This document shows, piece after piece, positions 1-13,000 of a stretch of DNA of 64,000 nucleotides. Below the pieces are notes generated by a model. That model was given only the letters and a program-made list of their open reading frames with translations, did not search any database and was not told where the DNA came from. Within the stretch, counting starts at the first letter, position 1. Each line of letters begins with the position of its first letter. This stretch comes from Colias croceus. Its lineage: Eukaryota; Arthropoda; Insecta; Lepidoptera; Pieridae. Location: positions 2,554,501 to 2,618,500 of the forward strand of contig NC_059547.1 in NCBI RefSeq assembly GCF_905220415.1, in the 5' to 3' direction. A program made the translations under genes and the position numbers.

Positions 1-129
1 GAGATAGACAAAACTTTACTAATTTTTTTTTAATAATTTTAATAAAAAACAAACACAGTCATTATCTAGATTACATAATAATTAGTCTATTACTGAATAT
101 TTCGTTTAACTTTAATTTAACTGAATACC

Positions 130-178
130 TTTTGCCTCGGATGTCTGGAAGAGATCACTGCTAAGTGATAAGGCCACC
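130..178 (+). repeat. Short hairpin repeat (GAGATCACT..AGTGATAAGGCC)
   Basis: A short repeat with a hairpin, GATCACT facing AGTGATA, followed by AGGCCACC. Related copies lie at about 21509-21560 (plus), 34264-34316 (minus) and 39840-39890 (minus). Its recurrence suggests the 3' end of a retroelement; I cannot name the family. Confidence 0.4.
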
Positions 179-591
179 TAATAAATAAGTGTTTTTTTTA
201 TTAATAAATGTTTTTATTATACTGTTTTTGCGTTACTAAAAACAAAACCTTTATATATTGAAGAATTAAATTAATAAAAATAATCCGGTGGTCGAATGTA
301 TTAATTTTACGTAAATCTGTTTCTGACAAAGATAAACTGATAAGCTACATCACCTTTCACCTCACTGTGTATTTCGATAAACAATATTTAAACAAATAGA
401 TATGTTATCGGTAAATAATTACATTTTTTTAATTTATTAAATAATGTAGAGTTAAGATAGTGTTGTTTCTTATTATCAGGTATATATATAATATAGCAGG
501 ATTTATCATAATATCTAAAGGTTATAATTTAAAGATATAATATTGTATGTGTATGTATGTTATCTATGTTCTTATTTTCATCTTCAGTACT

Positions 592-782
592 ACATTACTA
601 CATAGTATATAAAAAGTCGCTTTCTCTGTCCCTATGTCCCTTTATATGCTTAAATCTTTGAAACTACGCAACGGATTTTGATGCGTCTTTTTTTAATAGA
701 TAGAGTGATTCAAGAGGAAGGTTTTAGTATTTTATTTATTAGGTTTTAGACAAAGTGGGCGAAGCCGCGGGCGTTAAGCTAG
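592..782 (+). mobile_element. Helitron, non-autonomous (CTAG end)
   Basis: Ends in the hairpin GGGCGAAGCCGCGGGC followed by GTTAAGCTAG, the Helitron signature of a 3' hairpin a few bases before CTAG, then T. The body (GTCGCTTTCTCTGTCCCTAT...) recurs at 26562-26790 (plus), 27570-27705 (minus) and 53301-53487 (minus). Confidence 0.7.
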
Positions 783-1008
783 TATCAATATAATTCTGAA
801 CTCACTAAAATTAAAATCGAAAGTTTAAAATCACCATCCAAATTATTAAAGTCTATCATAAATATAATCTAGATATGTTATTTTTAATCAAACAAAAGAT
901 AAATAAATACTGATGTATATCATAATATTGTTGATACTTATATGAATTTAATTTATACACTCATTTCATAAATACTGTATTTTTTCAATTAGATATAAAA
1001 AAAAACAT

Positions 1009-1080
1009 TTCCCGTACCGGGAATCGAACCCGAGCCTCCTGGGTGAAAGCCAGGTATCCTAGCCACTAGACCATACGGGA
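1009..1080 (-). tRNA. tRNA-Glu (anticodon TTC)
   Basis: The minus strand folds into a standard 72-nt cloverleaf. The acceptor stem TCCCGTA pairs with TACGGGA, followed by discriminator A. The A box reads TGGTCTAGTGGCTAGGA and the B box GGTTCGATTCC. The anticodon stem CCTGG/CCAGG encloses loop CTTTCAC, giving anticodon TTC for glutamate. There is no intron, no encoded CCA (normal for a nuclear gene) and no mismatch in the stems I checked. Just downstream on the minus strand lies an oligo-T run (the plus-strand A-run ending at 1005), fitting an RNA polymerase III terminator. It looks functional. Confidence 0.95.
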
Positions 1081-1398
1081 GTTGAGAAACGTTGCCAAAA
1101 TTTACAATTAAATATTTTGATAACTTTCACCTTCTATTTATACTAAAAAACCACTTCGTCGAAATAAAAACAATGTTAGTTTAATTTTAAACTGAATCAA
1201 CATGTAGGTACTATACGATAACAAAAATAACTACGTTAAAAACAACCGACTTCAAAAACGGAAAAGTAAAAAAATAAAACCGATTTGATATTATTAATTA
1301 CTACATATTATTTAGATGTGCTATTTACTAAAAAGGTTTGATGTCGGTGCACGGGCTTAATACTAAGTGCTTAGTGATTAAATTTTATAGCCTACCTA

Positions 1399-1563
1399 CT
1401 AGCGGTCCGCCCCGGCTTCGCCCGTGGTACCTACATGTTTAAACTATCCTATCTCTCAAGTTGGATCGAACTGCACATGGTGTACGAATTTTATTACAAT
1501 CGGTTAAGTGGTTTAGGAGTCCATTGAGGACAAACATTGCGACACGAGATTTATATATATTAG
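1399..1563 (-). mobile_element. Helitron, non-autonomous
   Basis: Minus-strand copy ending GGGCGAAGCCGGGGCGGACCG + CTAG. The body matches the plus-strand element at 44576-44752, including CCTAAACCACTTAACCGAT. Confidence 0.65.
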
Positions 1564-1712
1564 AAAGAATAGTACCTATAGGCTATAGGAATAGGTACAT
1601 GTATAATGATATTCGTAATGACGAAGACTCACAGGAGCAGAGCCACGTGGGGGAAACCGCGAAGCGTAACTGCCAGCTTGTATTAGATATAATACACATT
1701 ATTAATTTATTA

Positions 1713-1891
1713 CTAGCGGTCCGCCCCGGCTTTGCCCGTGGTGCATATTTCGCAATAAAAAGTAGCCTATGTCCTGTCTCGGGTATCAAAATATCTCCAT
1801 ACCAAATTTCATGCAAATTAGTTCATTAGTTTAGGCGTGATTGAGTAACAGACAGACAGAGTTACTTTCGCATTTATAATATTAGTATGGA
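1713..1891 (-). mobile_element. Lep1-type Helitron, internally deleted
   Basis: The 5' part (TCCATACTAATATTATAAAT...) matches the full element at 7739-7980; the end matches the GGGGCGGACCGCTAG type. It is a hybrid of the two subtypes seen here. Confidence 0.65.
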
Positions 1892-2032
1892 TTATGTAGC
1901 TTCCTACACGTAGAGACACTCATATTAATACTTCTAGAAGCCTTTTCTTACCACACTGCTTTTCACGCCAAACCGATGTTCATAAAATAAAAATCACCAA
2001 CTCACATAACACGAATATATCAAAACTAGGTT

Positions 2033-2235
2033 TCCGACTTCGCTCGCGCAGTTTAAGAAAAACCCGCATAGTTCCCGTTCCCGTGGGATTTCCGGGATTG
2101 CGTCATATTCTCAATATACCAAAGTATCAAAATATCTCAATATACCAATTTTCATGCAAATTGGTTCAGAAGTTTAGGCGTGATTGAGTAACAGACAGAC
2201 AGAGTTACTTTCGCATTTATAATATTAGTATGGAT
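2033..2235 (-). mobile_element. Lep1-type Helitron, degraded 3' end
   Basis: The 5' half is intact (TATCCATACTAATATTATAA, GTTACTCAATCACGCCTAAA); the 3' hairpin is decayed and no clear CTAG remains. Confidence 0.6.
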
Positions 2236-2562
2236 AGTATACAAGACACCTTTTACATTTATAGATATGATTTTAGAAATGCATGAAATGAGAAATGCAC
2301 CTGCTACGCTATCAGCTTCAGACAGGGAAAATTTATAGTGAATTTTTCAATACGTCATTGCTTTTATTGTTCTAAAATTCATTGTTCCTTGTGATTTTTA
2401 ACTAGCAATGTAGAAGATAGTCTTAATATTTCTTATTATCAAAGGTAAATAAATATTTAGCTAAATAGCATAACTTTAAGTACCACTGATTTATGGTCGT
2501 TTTTCTAAGTTTTAGTTTCATCATTTTTTATAATTATTGATTTGGTTATATTATGTATTTAT

Positions 2563-2690
2563 ATCCATACTAATATTATAAATGCGAAAGTAACTCTGTC
2601 TCTCTGTCTGTTACTCAATCACGCCTAAACTACTGAACCAATTTTCATGAAATTTTATATTTTGATACCCGAGAAAGGACATATAAATTT
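2563..2690 (+). mobile_element. Lep1-type Helitron, truncated
   Basis: Begins TCCATACTAATATTATAAAT and runs to the ATACCCGAGAAAGGACAT segment, then stops; the 3' third is missing. Confidence 0.6.
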
Positions 2691-3171
2691 ATAAATATAA
2701 AATCATCGCAAATGCCTTCGATGTCTGCCCATTGATGATTGTATTTTATTTAATAGACATGATTGAAAAACTGTGTGAAATAATTCCGGTAAAGTCTATA
2801 AGTCAAGATGGTGAGGAGCCATATTTCTTTGGCCAGATTTTCCTAATCTTTGAAAACGAACCTTTCACACGTTCATTAGAGATGTGGTTATCTAAACAAC
2901 TACTAAGTTTATTTATTGGTTCGTAACTGCTGCTAGAAGTCAAAGAATATTATGTTCTTTATATAAATAGTAAATACTCTCCTTGAATTTCCTTTTAATA
3001 AAAAAACGACGTGTGGCACTCGGGGACTGGTAAAGCTATTGCATGCTATGCCTTCAAGCCACACCTCCGCCCGTCGGAGTGGGGAGCGTGAGGTTTTTTC
3101 GTTACGGAATTTCTCGATTCGGTTCCCGCGCTCAAGGCCCGCGATAAAAGCTATGCAATAGCTTAAAAAAA

Positions 3172-3370
3172 TGTGCGGTGTACTAGTTTACACACGTAAG
3201 AAGTGAAAATTGTTTATGACCTTATTTTTCAAAAAATAATTTACTATATGCAACTTTACAGACATACGTCGAATCACGCGTAGGGATAAGAAAAGGATGG
3301 CGCGTAACGGAAAAATGTTACGCGTAACGAAAAAATGTTACACCAAATTTATTATTTTGTTTCACTTCAA
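3172..3370 (-). mobile_element. Helentron-like element, subtype B (decayed)
   Basis: On the minus strand it has a subterminal GAAGTGAAAC near 3370 and, at the low-coordinate end, the inverted partner followed by the hairpin around GTGTAAACTAGTACACCGCAC. It resembles the intact copy at 39511-39710 with substitutions in the hairpin. Confidence 0.5.
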
Positions 3371-3524
3371 AAAGAAGATACCTTTGTCTATATCTTATCT
3401 ATATTTAAATTTTACATTAATCGTAACAGGGATTAATTATGATTTTAACATTAATTAAAATCCTATAATTATTATTTATTAGTTCACGAAGGTTCAATAA
3501 GTAGACAAATTCACAGTACAATCA

Positions 3525-3530
3525 TTTATT
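3525..3530 (-). terminator. Poly(A) signal of gene 1
   Basis: AATAAA on the minus strand, about 530 nt after the stop. It lies in a stretch (GAATAAATGAT and flanks) conserved at matching places after genes 2 and 3, which is unusual for otherwise diverged 3' DNA and supports a real 3' end. Confidence 0.55.
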
Positions 3531-4059
3531 CATAATGCATATAGTAAAAAATAACATTCATATATTTTAAAATTTGAAGAAATTATTATTACATTATAAT
3601 ATCTTATACCTAATAACATCCATATCACAGAATAATATAAAAATATTTATTTAGTATTTATTAAAAATATCTTTTTTATTAATCAAGTAAAATTTTATTT
3701 TAATTTTAGTTTTCACCCCCTGGTGATTTTTACTTTTTGGGGCTTTACACTCTCAATGCCCACCAATATACATCCATTGATAAAACAATATACTTAAACA
3801 AAAACAAAAAATAATATTATCACCTCACCCTTTAGATTAATAGTGATTTTTGCAAATTAGAATCTCATAATTATGATTAATGAACGATCTTATATTATCT
3901 AACTTTATCCAAGCATAAAATACACCCAGTTTAAGACTAACGTTTAAAACTTTCCAAAACAAATTTTGTCCTTAATATGTCTACTTAAAATTATATTCTT
4001 AGATAAAGAGCAATTTCTGCTCCATGAAAATTTATCTAAAGTTTTACTAATTTTTCCGT

Positions 4060-7000
4060 TTACTGCCTTATTTTGAAATTCAGCCAATGTCCTCCATCAA
4101 GACCTAGGTTAAAGCTTGCCAACGAGAGCTTGCTTGGTATACACGTCTTATTGCAAGGTGATACATCCATGTGTAGAATAATTTGATAAATTAGCATTTT
4201 TAGTTCCAGCAGTGCAAATCTTGAACCTGAAATGAAGGAATTAATGATCATTGAAGTTAAGTAATTGGGGGGGGGGGGGGGCAAGTATCTCGCCTCGCAA
4301 CGGTGTTATGAACAACTCCGGCTGAGTGGCCAGACGGCCGGAGCCTAGTTCGACTGAGTGAGGAACCTTCGGACTATCCGAGCGTTGTCCAGCAGGACAG
4401 CCCGTTGTATCCCCACTGTCGTGGGCTTCACCGGTAAATCCAACATCCGTAATAACTCAAGCCCCGGAACCACAGACAGATTGGGGCTCAATGGGTTAAA
4501 TATTGTTTTAAGGAGGTAGGAACCAGCCCATCGGTGGACACAACTATGGGGATTATCTCGGCAGACACACCGCCCCACATCTCGACAACCTCATGCGCCA
4601 GATCCAAATATTTGAGCCGTTATCTGAATCGGCCTTAACGAGATTGTCGTGATGTGGGAAAGTGATGTCTACCAAGAAAATCCTGGCAGTTGCTAGGTCA
4701 TCAGGCATCACAATATCAGGTCCTGAATAGTCCTGTCTGTGATGATGGGGCGATCCCAGTACAATTATTATTATTGTTTTTAAAAATTATATATCAGCAA
4801 TTATAAACATTTTTAAGCATCAAGATTATCTTCTTGCTATCGTTAAAATGTTAATAATGTTATAGTTTAAGACTAACTAAGCATTAAGAAGAAAGAAAGA
4901 TCAATTATTTGATTCCACACACACAATACAAACATTAAAATTAAAAAAAAATACAGTAGGTACTAATAGCCCAATACAACAAATGACATAGTTCTAGTTA
5001 AGAATAAGGGTACCTTATCTTTTATTTACCACGCAATCAGTATTTAACTTACCAATACAATTCCTGGGTCCACCACCAAACGGCATATACGTCATTGGAT
5101 TGATTTTATCTTTATTCTCCTCTGAGAAGCGTTCGGGGTCGAATTTCTCAGGATTAGGGAAGAATTCGGGATCGCGATGGATGCACCACATTGGTATTAA
5201 CACAAACTCCCCTTTACGGATCTAGAAGATAGTAGAATATTGGCATAATTACGAATGTTCCATTTATGCCCAAGAAGTATAAGTATGTATAAGGTAGAAG
5301 GTATACTCACAATGAAATCTTTGGTGGATTTGCTATTAGGCTTTCCCATGTTGTAGTCTTTTGCGCAAACTCTGTCCAGCTGGAAACCAGGGGGCCAAAG
5401 CCTGAGCACCTCTGAAATATTAAAAAAAATACAAATAAAAAACTTTAAAATCACAAGGAAGAGATAATTAAACGCCTAGTAGCTTAAGTTCGTTTTGACA
5501 GTAGCTTCTAAACTTGCATTCAGTAATGCTTACACATGAGACTAGTCTTTTACTTTGGAAGTCTTCCTTCCTCTTACTACTCCTTTGGGTGCCATCCTAA
5601 CATACAATCGATTGATTGGTTTTTAAATAGAATATTACCTGAAACCACCATATCCAAGTACGGCAGGGACTGTATGGAATTGTATTCTATTTTGCCATTA
5701 TTTTTCGCTGCATCTTCTCTTATTTCCTTCGCCAGTCTCTCCTGAATCTCTGGGTGTAACGCGAGTTCGTGCAGAGCAAATGACATAGCAATAGATATGG
5801 TTTCAAAGCCAGCTATGAAGAAGAGCACTGCTTGGGCGATCAGGTCGTTGTCCGTCCATTCTGGAATTGGCAAATTCGTGAATATATTATAATTGCAAGT
5901 TTTTAAGTATTTAGTTCGGACAAAAGTGCTAAAACGTTCCATCGATCCCCTGGTCCCTTAAACGGTTATTGTAATGTCGTAATTATTCTGTAGAATTAAT
6001 GAAGTAATTGTAATGCATTTATTCACAGTTAATTGTAGAAAAAAATCTCATCCCCAATTAGGTAAGGAGTGTTCAATTTAGCGCATAAGCTCTTTTAAAT
6101 GCGTTTTGAGAGTTCGGCCTATGAGCTTTCTAGCAAGGCATTATTATTAGTTACTAATTGTAATATTATTTTATTATACTTAAGTTATTTACCTCTTTGT
6201 ATTGTTCTCTTTCCAACAGAGGATTCCTCCACGGTAGCGAAGCCTGCGTCACTGACAGCATCTTTAGACTTCTCTTCATGATTCAGTCGACCTTTGAGTA
6301 AAACAATAATAAATGATTACCGAGCTTAACGTTATATATTTTCATAGAATAATCTAATTTTAAATTGTTATTGAATGTCATTTTAACTGTAGCTCTATTT
6401 GATGTTTATTTAAAACTTTCAACGCTTTAAAAAAGATTTTGAAAAATGGAAAAAGAGGTGTAAATAATAAAAATGTTGTGTGGTTTTATGAACGGTAAAA
6501 GTGAAACTTTTTTCACACTATACACATTTAACTAAAAATTATCGTATTTGTACGATAATTATCGTACGTATCGTGCGTCACGAGACATGCGCTACACGGA
6601 CCAAAAAGTTTGAGACGATGCAATGTAATAAAAGTTTCACTCTAATAATCATTGTTTAAGATGATGCATATAAGTAAGAAGAATAATCGCATTTATTGAA
6701 ATTGCTGAAAATAGGTATCTAATATTATTGCGCAGTAATATATTACCACTCTATAAAACAAACATACATTTTATCTCATAATTACTCTTATAGCACTTAA
6801 AACAAAGTGTTTGCTTCGAGATTTATTATCATTGTAAATAGTTTTATACACTTCAAATAGATGACGACAATACTCAAAGATAGGTAATAAATACCATTAG
6901 CTAATCTAATATATAAAAATCAATGCCACTTTTCGTTGTAATTCCATAACTCGAGAACGGCTGAACCGATTTCGATAATTCTTTTTTTATTATATTCCTT

Positions 7001-10000
7001 GAAGTACGAGGATGGTTCTTATGTAGAGAAAACGTTAATATGTACCACGGGCGAAGCCGGGGCGGACCGCTAGTATTTATATAGATGAACATGTAAAGAA
7101 AATTATAAATATCGATTCTGATAAATGCAGTCATATTGCAATAGAAATAAAAGTGGATTTACCGCAAACTTAATGTACTGAAGTACTATTTCTACTAGTT
7201 GCTCACTTATCTATGAGAGTTGAACTTATTTTCATACAAATAATGTGGAGCTCGTAGCGGAGTTATTTAAAATAATGCTGGCATATTATTACGTTTGTCC
7301 ATAATATATGATTGAGCTGGTTGACTTTGCTATTTTCCTACTACAGCGATCTAATTCTTATCATTCACAATTCTCCACCTTCTCGGTTTATTTTGTGTCT
7401 TCATCAATAAAAAAAAAAACATGAATCGCGGGCGTTCGAGGATACTGAACCGATTTTGATTTATTTCTGATTGTAAAAAACTATAGCCTTGTAAGTCCAA
7501 ATAATTTTAGTATAGTTCTGACAATTTGAAAGAGGATTAGTTTAAAAAAAAATATTGATTGTAATGGTACCTTTCTTAGCTTCCATAAGAAGATGTATCA
7601 TGTCAGGTCTGATTATTTTATTAGCCTCTCTATTGCTCATGGTGTCCATCACCAATTGTGTGAAGAAACGAGTAGTTGCTTTTGAAAACAGCGTCATTTT
7701 TAGCCTCTGAAATATATTATACAATAGTATCACCATTATCCATACTAATATTATAAATGCGAAAGTAACTCTGTCTGTCTGTCTGTTACTCAATCACGCC
7801 TAAACTACTGAACCAATTTGCATGAAATTTGGTATAGAGATATTTTGATACCCGAGAAAGGACATAGGCTACTTTTTACCCCGGGACATAGGATAGGTTT
7901 AATCCCGGAAATCCCACGGGAACGGGAACTATGCGGGTTTTTCTTTGACTGCGCGGGTGAAGCCGCGGGTGGAAAGCTAGTTTACAATAAAACAGTAAAG
8001 GAACACATCGAGAGGAAACCGAAAAGTCGAAGAATCAAAAGTTCGCGACATGTGACAACTGCCTACATTGGGCCAGCGTGGTGGATTATGGCCTCAACAC
8101 TCATTGGAGGCCCGTGTCCCAGCAGTGGAAACAAAGTGGGAAATGGGTTGATGATATTGACAATCGTGGCATTGAAAATAATTAAAACATAGCTTAATGA
8201 AAAGATCGCCTTTCATTGGTCTTTTTGTTTTTATTTTTATCATTTTGCCTTTTATATATAACTTTCCACAAATTTTTTCTAATGGTATTCATTTTTTCTT
8301 TTCATTTTACCATCACTATCTTTAATATAGGTACTTATAGTTTTCTAAATTTGTCAAATTCAATAGCAACAAAAGCCATTTAACTGGATTGCAATTTCAA
8401 CGATGAATTGCCTACTGTAGATACTTTGCGGCTAAATTTATTATGATAAAAAATAATATCCTTATTAGATAAAATTATATTCCGGTATTTCATTGACAAT
8501 AATTACCTATTTTCTTTAGCTACGCTATAAATAACTTCGCCTTAATAATTCACAAAAACGTCAAGAAAATGTTTACAAACAGATTCGTTTCAGCCAATTA
8601 TTCGTATTCTGGCGTTTGATTAATGTCCCCAGAGGTCAATGACTCATCAAGGTTAAACGGACAAATTGTTTTCGGGACCGTCAATTTTTGGCGGATTGTT
8701 TTGACGGTCGAAATCGCGATTGAAAGGTCAACGACCTTTATGTAGATTCATACTCGATCCTCATCATGCGTTTTCCTGACAGGATTTTTATTGGAATATT
8801 TAAAAAGTCCCAGTAAATGATTTGAATTCTATTGAATTGAATAATTTCGGTTCACATTTTTTTATGCAAGTAATAAACATGATGTTTAAAACTTGAAAAA
8901 TGAAATAAATTAACTACCTAATACTCCATATAACAAGGTTTCCTCCATTCAAAATCAGCCAAAAATGGAAATACTGAACAAAATTTCTTATAATATTATA
9001 CTTTGTAAACTACAAAAGATGTACAAAATCTATCATATTATAATATCTAAAATATGTCTCACTTTAACAAGGCCAGGGAAAGCTGTGTACGCAAAGAACA
9101 TCATCATCTGACGTATCTTGAATTGGGATGCTGTTTTCCCCATCTCATAGAACTCATTGTTTCCTTCATAGGAATCCACTTTGAGACCGAAAGCACAGGA
9201 CGCGATGACGTCATTGGTGAAACGTGTGGTGATGTCCTTACAGTCGACTTCTATTGCACCACCTAAAGACAAAGAAAATTATAATTTATGACCACCTTTG
9301 ATGTGATGTTAGTACTGCCCATAGAACATAATATTATAATGTTTCTCTTCTCCATAATATTCGGGTACCACCAGAAGGACGGTACCCGGATCTTTGGAAG
9401 GCTTACGTGGGGACACGGATCCAACACGCAGAGGCCCTTTCGAGACTTTTAATGTGTTGTGGGACACCAGCCGCAGCCTGCCCATGACTGCACTATAGAG
9501 ATACAGCCCTAGGCAGTCCGCGGCCATGTAGGACTATTGCAGGGTATGGAAATTTAATAATTGGGCTATGGATTGGGATGCTAAATGGACTGGTACTGGG
9601 GACTATGGGAAACTATGGCACCTGCCTTTCTACTAAAAGAAAGTAAAAATATGTTGGCAGGTGGTGACTCGCCCTCTCACTGTATGGGCCCCCGAAACAA
9701 GTCGCTGCAATAGTGCGACAAGGGGGCAACATATTGTGAGCAGCTAAGGGTAAGTTCACAAAAAATATAATTACATGCGAATGCAACAACCGGAAATAAA
9801 TAAACATAATTTGTATATGTATAAACAAAATGTCCGTCAATTATCATTATTATTCATTTTAGATACCTACCTACTAATAATATGATTTGTCCACTGCGTA
9901 GATGTTTATTTTAATTCAAAGGTCAAATTTATCAACGACTTGTTCAAAACAGTACCACGTATTAGTTTTTACCGCTCAAATTCGCATGTAATATGAACCT

Positions 10001-13000
10001 TCTGAATTCTGTATATATGTTTTTTTTTTGTATAGCAAAAAAAAGAGAATATTCAATGATTTGATTCTATGATAAAATAAAACTAACAAAAATAATGATA
10101 AAACGACAATATCAGTTCATGTAGATTGAAGAGGTGTTCAATTCCCAGAAAAAGTGTCTGACTTGAAGAATTGACGGAGACAAACACAAACTATATCGCG
10201 ATCGATCTAAAGTTGCCATCTGAACACTCAATACCTACTTATAATTTTAATGTTTGTACATGACGTATGACACAAAACTTTTAATGTTAATATACATTGT
10301 AGATTTATATGTGTTTATATTTACTCTTTACTCGAAACCTAGTTAAAAAAAATTAATCGTAGTAAAAACTTGATCAAGCGCTACGAGGAATCTTGTTTCA
10401 AACCGGCTCTACAACATAATTAATATAAAATCACCTGTTAACTAATCTTTAACGTAATTATACAATGACTTTGCATAATTTATAATAATATCAATAAAAA
10501 TAATAACATACTCAACTTATCTTAAAAAGTATGTACCTACATATTGGATTAAAAAAGAAAAAAGACCGTGTGTTCCGAGCACACGTGTTAGACGTGAAAC
10601 TTCTTTGGCAAGATTCAAGATATCAAAATCGTTGCCTTACTCCATGACGTGACAGTAGGGCCAATTATTTTCACCTAGATTCACTTAATTTTTGTTTTAT
10701 TTATAAGCGGTGGCAACAGTACTACGTTTAAAAAAATACTTGTTTAAGAGTACTACGTTTTAAAAAACCGGTTTTAATGATAGTAGATACACGATAATTT
10801 TGAAAATTGTATGAAGTTCACCATAATATTATATAAATTACATAATATGAATCTAGGTGATTTTTCCTCTGAATGATGTCATTTAAAGACAATAGATGCA
10901 TGTTTGTCTCATAAATCAGAGCCTGCGATCATGAGCATACAAATTTTATTAATTATAAATATATGCACATATTTCACCTATTCTATACAAGACTTGAATC
11001 TTAATTTCAATTATTTTGAATAAATACCGTATAATATAAGTGTTTTATTTTATTTTTGCAATTGTTCTTATTAAACTACCAAATTATACACAGCTTTTTA
11101 AAAGATCAGCTTTTCGTGATTGAGTAACAGACAGACAGACAGAGTTACTTTCGCATTTATAATATTGTATGGATGTCAACAACATGTATATCAACATAAT
11201 ATTATGTCAACTTTGTTGTTGCTGGCAATACTGCAACTTTCTGAGTTGATAACACATGTTGAAAAGTTGAGGAACACCGTTTAAACATTTTCCAGCTAGA
11301 TTTATTTATTTATTATTGGATAAAGAATAGAGTACTTTATTTAATTCAAAAACTATATTTTTGATACAAAACTAGAAATGTCGAAAAGACCAACCAGAGC
11401 CTTAACAACCTGCCTTACTGAATAAAGAATTTCTACCAACATGACTACAAAGAGAGTGTCATAATTATTTATTTGCTCACAAACATGGTATAAAAAGCAT
11501 ACAGATATTAATTATAGATCTTACCTCCAGCTGCTTCAATCTTCTTCTTCAAAGCGCGTATCATCTGGTTGCCGACTTCCTCCATGAAGGGAACCATCAC
11601 TTTTATCTTAGAGCTGGTGAACGCTGGACTCATTGTGGACCGCATATCTTTCCATTCTTCACCTTTAATAAAACCTTGTTATTTTAATTGTTATTATCGA
11701 ATTCTCAATAATCAATATAATTAAGGATGTAGTAAAACTAACCACTTGCCTCGAATAAATGTATATGTCACAGTCAAAACCCTCAATCGATTTTGTCAGA
11801 TAAATTCAGTCAATAGGGATTTTGTCCGACGCCCTTAGTCAATAACCTTATCGACTAATTTTACCGGTCAATAAGGTTTTTGACTGGTTGGGGGTTTTGA
11901 CTATAACATATACAATTAGACTTATTCTTGAAGCGTTTTGAACCACTCTAACTAATAGTTTTACTATTTAATGATTCAGCTTGAGATAAAAAATGTGTGC
12001 GTGTACTAGAGTAGGTACACACGTAAGAACTTAGGGATAAGAAAAAGTTGGCGCGTAACGCAAAAATGTCACGCTTACGACGTTACGCAAAAATGTCACG
12101 CCTACAGCGTAACGCAAAAATGTTACACTAAATTTTTATCCAACCCCGATAAAGAAGTTTCACTTCAACAAAGCAAATTTTATTTTTATGAAGACCCCTC
12201 TTATTGAAAAATCATTTTTAAAAACGATAGAGTGATTTTAAAGTTTATTCGTTACTTATATTGAAAGTCTTTCTATTATTCTCTCTCTCTCTGTATATAG
12301 TGAAGATATGCGTTTGAAAACATCCTTTATTCAGCACACGAAAGACTATCGCGACATATTTTATCTTTTTACGATAATTTTATAGCTAATAATAATTTTG
12401 TTTATTAATTAGTAGTATCTATTTAATCGCTATCAAAGATATTATATTTATTATTATCAAATAATTATGAATATGATAAATCCTCACTCTCACTGTTAGT
12501 GCTGATTTACACAGGGTCAGTAGACAAGTCAGTTTGACTTTAACTGTTTACATAGACTACAAGCCTCTGTACTGACTTCAAATCTGTTTACACAGGGTTT
12601 TTTTTCGGGTCAGCACTGATTTGCCTCGAATTTGTAGTCAGTTACTGACCCTGTGTAAATCAGCACTTATGTTAAATCTTAAATATTATTGCTTCATAAA
12701 ACTAGTAGGTTTGTAAAATTATTTTTAAACTATGCATACGGTATAAATAATATTGTAATTAAATTAATTACAAATTAAATACATATTGTAAATAGAAAGC
12801 TAACATTAAGTTTGTGTTGATTATAATGTATTTTTAAAAGATTTTTCAAATCTTCGCTTCTAGGGCTGTTTATTACAGTAATTCACATAACAATTTGCCT
12901 GGGTCATAAAATAAATAATTATTATGTAATTTTTAATGCGGCTGGAGAAAAGGTGATAAGAAATTATAATAAGTGTTCTCTATATTTGTGTAGTAAAAGC

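Noticed and set aside
1461..1829. 122-residue open frame
   Set aside because: It runs across two minus-strand Helitron copies and has no domain; the same frame appears wherever the element does.
7818..8192. 124-residue open frame in gene 1 intron 4
   Set aside because: It is a reading through the Helitron at 7739-7980 into a SINE tail.
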